Source of the DNA: an uncultured Bacteroidia bacterium | GTDB lineage: Bacteria > Bacteroidota > Bacteroidia > Bacteroidales > UBA932 | Length of the DNA stretch: 64,000 nucleotides | Direction of reading: 5' to 3' | Assembly (NCBI GenBank): GCA_902769525.1 | Contig: CACXPG010000010.1 | Location: 1 to 64,000 of the forward strand | Part shown: positions 60,425 through 64,000 of the stretch, piece by piece | How the letters are laid out: the number at the start of each line of letters is the position of its first letter | Numbering within the stretch: position 1 is the first letter of the stretch | The notes under the pieces: generated by a model | Database searches by the model: none | Seen by the model: only the letters and a program-made list of their open reading frames with translations | What the model was told of the DNA's origin: nothing | Program-made: the position numbers and the translations under genes

Positions 60425-61333
60425 ATGAAAAAGTTTTTCGCGTTTCTGGCACTTCTGCTGTCAGTTTTATATTTAAGCTCTTGTGCCATTTCAAAAAAGG
60501 CTGCAATCAAAGCTTCCGACAATTATTATGTCAGTGTTCATGACAATGATGATTTCGATGCCTTTGACAATGTAAAAATGACTATTGTCGCAAAGGGGCT
60601 GGTATACTATCATTGTCATTATCCATCTTTGTTCGGCGGTCCACAGGACATTTCAATTCTTGAGATCAATCCTAAGAAATATCGTTTCAATGTTCTGAAC
60701 CACAAGAGCCTCAGGAGAACTTCCGAGGCGGCTTCAGAGGCTGGTGCAGTGGCTGCAATCAACGGAACTTTCTACAACATGAAGAAGGGCGGAAGCGTAT
60801 GCTATCTCCAGGTAGACGGGGAAGTTGCAGACACTACAAAGGGCAGCAACATGCAGCTCAGGACCAATGGCGCCGTGGTTATCCGCAGTGGCAGACTGAG
60901 CGTGGAGCCTTGGGACCAGGACAAGGAAAAGAGGTTCATCGCCAATCCGGACAAAAACACATCTGTAATGGCGACGATGACCCTTCTGATACAGGACGGG
61001 TATGCTGTGGAGATACTTGAAAACAAAGGATTTTCAGACAAGAGGCATCCTCGCAGCGTCATATTCGAGAAAGACGGGAGAGTCTGTCTGATGGTCATTG
61101 ACGGACGCAGCAAAGGCAACGCCGCCGGCATGACTCTGGATGAGATTCAGAGATATCTGAGTCTGATGGGAGATGGTAAAGGCTGCACATCGGCTGTCAA
61201 TCTGGATGGCGGAGGCTCCTCTACCCTGTGGATAGCGGGAAGCGGGGTTATGAACCATCCTTCTGACAACGGCAAGTTCGACAATAAAGGAGAACGCCGC
61301 GTTGCCAACAGCATCGCAGCGTTCAAAAAGTAG
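60425..61333 (+). CDS. Phosphodiester glycosidase (NAGPA) family lipoprotein
   Basis: A 302-residue predicted lipoprotein (signal ending YLSSC) with the NAGPA domain: AVAAINGTFYNMKKGGSVCY, SVMATMTLLIQDG, DKRHPRSVIFEKDGRVCLMV, IDGRSKGNAAGMTLDE and SAVNLDGGGSSTLWI. The family removes GlcNAc from phosphodiester links in mammals, and bacterial members act on cell-wall or exopolysaccharide phosphodiesters. 14 bases after the BT_3928-type gene; likely the last gene of the tmk unit. Confidence 0.88.
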   Translation: MKKFFAFLALLLSVLYLSSCAISKKAAIKASDNYYVSVHDNDDFDAFDNVKMTIVAKGLVYYHCHYPSLFGGPQDISILEINPKKYRFNVLNHKSLRRTSEAASEAGAVAAINGTFYNMKKGGSVCYLQVDGEVADTTKGSNMQLRTNGAVVIRSGRLSVEPWDQDKEKRFIANPDKNTSVMATMTLLIQDGYAVEILENKGFSDKRHPRSVIFEKDGRVCLMVIDGRSKGNAAGMTLDEIQRYLSLMGDGKGCTSAVNLDGGGSSTLWIAGSGVMNHPSDNGKFDNKGERRVANSIAAFKK

Positions 61334-61347
61334 AAAGAATCCCTGTT

Positions 61348-64000
61348 TTAGAGGGTTCTCTTGATTTCCTCGATCTTGTAGGCCTCGATAACGTCGCCTT
61401 CCTTGATGTCGTTGAAATTCTCAACGCCAACACCGCAGTCATAGCCGGCAGCAACTTCCTTGACGTCGTCCTTGCCTCGTTTCAGAGATGCCAGAACACC
61501 TTCCTTGATTACGATACCGTCGCGGATAACCCTGATCTTGGCGGTTCTTGTGATCTTGCCTTCCTTGACCATACAGCCGGCGATTGTTCCGACCTTGGAG
61601 ATCTTGAAGGTCTGCCTTACTTCCAGGGTAGAGGTTACAACCTCCTTCTCCACAGGGGCGAGCATACCCTCGATACCGCTCTTGACCTCGTTGATTGCAT
61701 CGTAGATGACTGAGTAGAGGCGGATTTCGATCTCTTCCTTCTCGGCCATCTTTCTGGCGTTCATGGAAGGACGAACCTGGAAGCCGATGATGATGGCCTC
61801 TGAAGCCTCGGCCAGCAGAACGTCGCTTTCGGAAATCTCTCCAACGGCTTTGTGGATGACGTTCACCCTTACCTCCTCGGTAGAGAGCTTGATCAGGGAA
61901 TCGCTGAGAGCCTCGATAGAGCCGTCCACGTCTCCCTTGACGATTATGTTGAGTTCCTTGAAGTTGCCGATGGCGATTCTTCTTCCGAGCTCTTCCAGGG
62001 TGATGTGCTTCTGGGTTCTCAGGCCCTGGATTCTGAGCAGCTGCTCCCTCTTGTTGGCAATCTCCCTTGCATCCCTTTCGTTATCGAAGATATTGAAAGT
62101 GTCGCCTGCCTGAGGAGCGCCGTTAAGACCCAGTACTGAAACAGGAACTGAAGGACCTGCTTCCTTGATCTTCTGGCCTCTTTCGTTGAACATAGCCTTT
62201 ACCTTGCCGGTGTACATTCCGGAAAGCATTATGTCTCCGGTGTGCAGGGTTCCGCCCTGAACCAGCAATGTTGCAAGGTATCCGCGGCCTTTGTCCAGAG
62301 ATGACTCGATTACGGTACCGACAGCCTTCTTGTTAGGGTTGGCCTTCAGGTCAAGCATATCGGCCTCGAGCAGGACCTTGTCCAGAAGGTCGGCCACACC
62401 GATACCCTTCTTGGCGGATATTTCCTGGCACTGGTACTTGCCGCCCCAGTCTTCTACCAGGATGTTCATCTGGGAAAGCTGCTCGCGGATCTTGTCAGGC
62501 ATTGCGCCCGGCTTGTCTATCTTGTTGATGGCAAATATCATAGGAACGCCGGCAGCCTGGGCGTGGTTGATGGCCTCGATTGTCTGAGGCATCACGGCGT
62601 CGTCTGCTGCGACTATGATAATCGCAAGGTCAGTCATCTTGGCACCACGGGCACGCATTGCGGTGAAGGCCTCGTGGCCAGGAGTATCCAGGAAGGTGAT
62701 TCTCCTGCCGTTAGGAAGCTTCACGTTGTATGCTCCGATGTGCTGGGTAATTCCTCCGGCCTCTCCGGCAATCACGTTGGACTGGCGGATATAGTCCAGC
62801 AGGGAAGTCTTACCGTGGTCAACGTGGCCCATAACGGTAACGATAGGGGCTCTAGGCTCCATATCCTCAGGCTTGTCCACGTCTTCCTCTTCCTTGATGG
62901 CTTCCTGGATTTCTGCAGAAACAAACTCGATCTTGTAACCGAAATCTTCAGCGACAAGCGAAAGGGCGTCGGCGTCAAGCCTCTGGTTGATGGAAACCAT
63001 CAGGCCAAGGTTCATGCAGGCACTGATAACCTTGGTGACAGGCTGGTCTATCATCACAGCCAGATCGTTGACTGTAACAAACTCGGTGACCTTGAGGATG
63101 TTGCTCTCTTCGCCTCTTCTCTGGATCTCTTCCTCTCTTCTTTCCTCGGCGATTTCTCTCTTTTCCTTTCTGTACTTGGATCCCTTGGTCTTGCCCTTGC
63201 CTTCAACCATCCTCTGGTAGGTTTCCTTTATCTGCTTCTGTACCTCATCCTCGTCTACCTCGTTGCGTATAGGCTTGAATCCTTTCTTTCCCTTCTTGTC
63301 CTTTGCCTTCTTGGCGGCCTCGCGGTTCTGGTTAGTCTCTTTATTGATGTCAACCTTCTCCTTGGTGTTCTTCTTGATCCTTTCTCTCTTTCCGCCGCTC
63401 TTTTTCTTAGGGCTCTCGAACTTGGAAAGGTCTATCCTCTGGCCAGTGTCCTTAGGGCCCTGGAGCTGCTCGACCTTAGTCTCGATGAAGTTGCTCTTGG
63501 CCTCTTCTTTCTTCTGTTCAGGCTCCTGCATTGGCTGCTCAGGAGCTTCTTTCTTCTCTTCTTTCTTAGCCTCGGCCTTTACTTCCTTTGCCTTTTTCTC
63601 TTTCTTCTCCTCCTTCTTCTCGGAAACTTGGGCAACAGGAGCTTTAGGCTCTTGCTTTTCAGTTTTTTCTTCCTTCTTTTCAGCTGGCGTTTCTTCCTTG
63701 GCTTTCTTGCTGAACTTGTCAAGGTCTATCTTGCCAACGACAGTAGGGGCCTTAGGAGTTTCTACGGCAGTCTCGATAAATGTTTCCTTTTCTTTTTCCT
63801 TTTCTTTTTCTTTTTCCTTCGGCTTCTCTTCCTTTTTAAGCTGATAAGTTGTCTTTTTCTCGCTTTCCGGAATTCTGAGGGTGCCTGCTATCTTCTTTGC
63901 GTCTTCCTTTACCTGCTGCTGACTCAGAAACTCTTTCTGCACCAGTGCATAGGCGTTCTCGTCGAGCTTGGACATAGGGTTGGCCTCAATGGTTATTCCT
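61348..64000 (-). CDS. infB: Translation initiation factor IF-2 (5' end beyond the right edge)
   Basis: GTPase that places initiator tRNA on the 30S subunit. The frame stays open to the window edge; upstream of the Met codon at 63975 it continues GITIEANP, typical of the IF2 N-terminal domain, so the true start lies outside. About 883 residues are visible: a long Lys/Glu-rich linker with two copies of a FIET..V...G..IDL.KF unit, the IF2_N domain, the G domain ([43 protein letters not shown]), then domains II-IV. A six-base repeat tract near 63786-63826 encodes a KEKEKE run. Confidence 0.97.
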   Translation of the reverse strand, partial: GITIEANPMSKLDENAYALVQKEFLSQQQVKEDAKKIAGTLRIPESEKKTTYQLKKEEKPKEKEKEKEKEKETFIETAVETPKAPTVVGKIDLDKFSKKAKEETPAEKKEEKTEKQEPKAPVAQVSEKKEEKKEKKAKEVKAEAKKEEKKEAPEQPMQEPEQKKEEAKSNFIETKVEQLQGPKDTGQRIDLSKFESPKKKSGGKRERIKKNTKEKVDINKETNQNREAAKKAKDKKGKKGFKPIRNEVDEDEVQKQIKETYQRMVEGKGKTKGSKYRKEKREIAEERREEEIQRRGEESNILKVTEFVTVNDLAVMIDQPVTKVISACMNLGLMVSINQRLDADALSLVAEDFGYKIEFVSAEIQEAIKEEEDVDKPEDMEPRAPIVTVMGHVDHGKTSLLDYIRQSNVIAGEAGGITQHIGAYNVKLPNGRRITFLDTPGHEAFTAMRARGAKMTDLAIIIVAADDAVMPQTIEAINHAQAAGVPMIFAINKIDKPGAMPDKIREQLSQMNILVEDWGGKYQCQEISAKKGIGVADLLDKVLLEADMLDLKANPNKKAVGTVIESSLDKGRGYLATLLVQGGTLHTGDIMLSGMYTGKVKAMFNERGQKIKEAGPSVPVSVLGLNGAPQAGDTFNIFDNERDAREIANKREQLLRIQGLRTQKHITLEELGRRIAIGNFKELNIIVKGDVDGSIEALSDSLIKLSTEEVRVNVIHKAVGEISESDVLLAEASEAIIIGFQVRPSMNARKMAEKEEIEIRLYSVIYDAINEVKSGIEGMLAPVEKEVVTSTLEVRQTFKISKVGTIAGCMVKEGKITRTAKIRVIRDGIVIKEGVLASLKRGKDDVKEVAAGYDCGVGVENFNDIKEGDVIEAYKIEEIKRTL

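Overview
The window looks like a chromosomal segment of an anaerobic Bacteroidota, most likely order Bacteroidales. The support is: an F-type ATPase operon in the order atpD-atpC-x-atpB-E-F-H-A-G; many starts without Shine-Dalgarno sites but preceded by the Bacteroidetes -7 box TAnnTTTG; a class III ribonucleotide reductase (nrdD/nrdG) and a rubrerythrin; a 58-residue Hc1-type histone; DUF4251, DUF4890 and BT_3928-type proteins; and lipoproteins that begin C-Q-K-D-E, like the Bacteroidota surface export signal. The genus cannot be named from what is visible.

Layout. 1-271: start of a TMEM43-like membrane protein. 448-7617: complete ATP synthase operon, ended by a branched inverted-repeat element. 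7.7-11.4 kb: MBL-fold hydrolase, Nudix protein, CstA transporter. 11.5-15.2 kb: two unknown exported proteins, a REP-associated Y1 transposase (RAYT) embedded in repeats, and tRNA-Ser(GGA). 15.4-18.2 kb: nrdD-nrdG. 18.2-24.7 kb: exported proteins, a Tat-exported aldo/keto reductase followed by a copper chaperone/ATPase gene split at an A10 tract, an L,D-transpeptidase and a DUF4890 protein. 24.8-27.7 kb: divergent pair made of an HsdR_N-CCA nucleotidyltransferase fusion and holA.

27.7-36.2 kb is an accessory region of visibly AT-richer DNA. It holds two paralogous cysteine-rich surface lipoproteins, two TonB-C-like secreted proteins, an O-antigen-ligase-like protein and a DUF4143 ATPase. It is punctuated by two extra copies of the 3' end of holA (34397-34477 and 36162-36209) that differ from the real one almost only at synonymous positions. 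This is the signature of serial insertions at the holA 3' end. No recombinase is present in the region.

36.2-42.1 kb: outer-membrane protein, alr and a four-gene envelope-sugar operon (GT2, LAB_N protein, ArnT-like GT39, UDP-glucuronate 4-epimerase). 42.2-50 kb: histone, S41 peptidase, alanine symporter, lipoprotein, M49 peptidase, holin-like protein, C11 peptidase. 50-64 kb: mostly housekeeping genes (rubrerythrin, rplY with a structured leader, pth, S4 protein, ManA-like protein with a His/Cys tail, CPBP protease, nucleotidyltransferase, DivIC-like protein, purB, folP, tmk, BT_3928-like, phosphodiester glycosidase) and infB, which runs off the right edge.

Strongest leads: (1) the serial holA-3'-end insertion site; (2) a dnaX-type A AAA AAG slippery site that would join a copper chaperone to its CopA ATPase by -1 frameshifting; (3) the nuclease-like HsdR_N domain fused to a CCA-adding enzyme; (4) LES-bearing surface lipoproteins carrying zinc-ribbon-like cysteine arrays.
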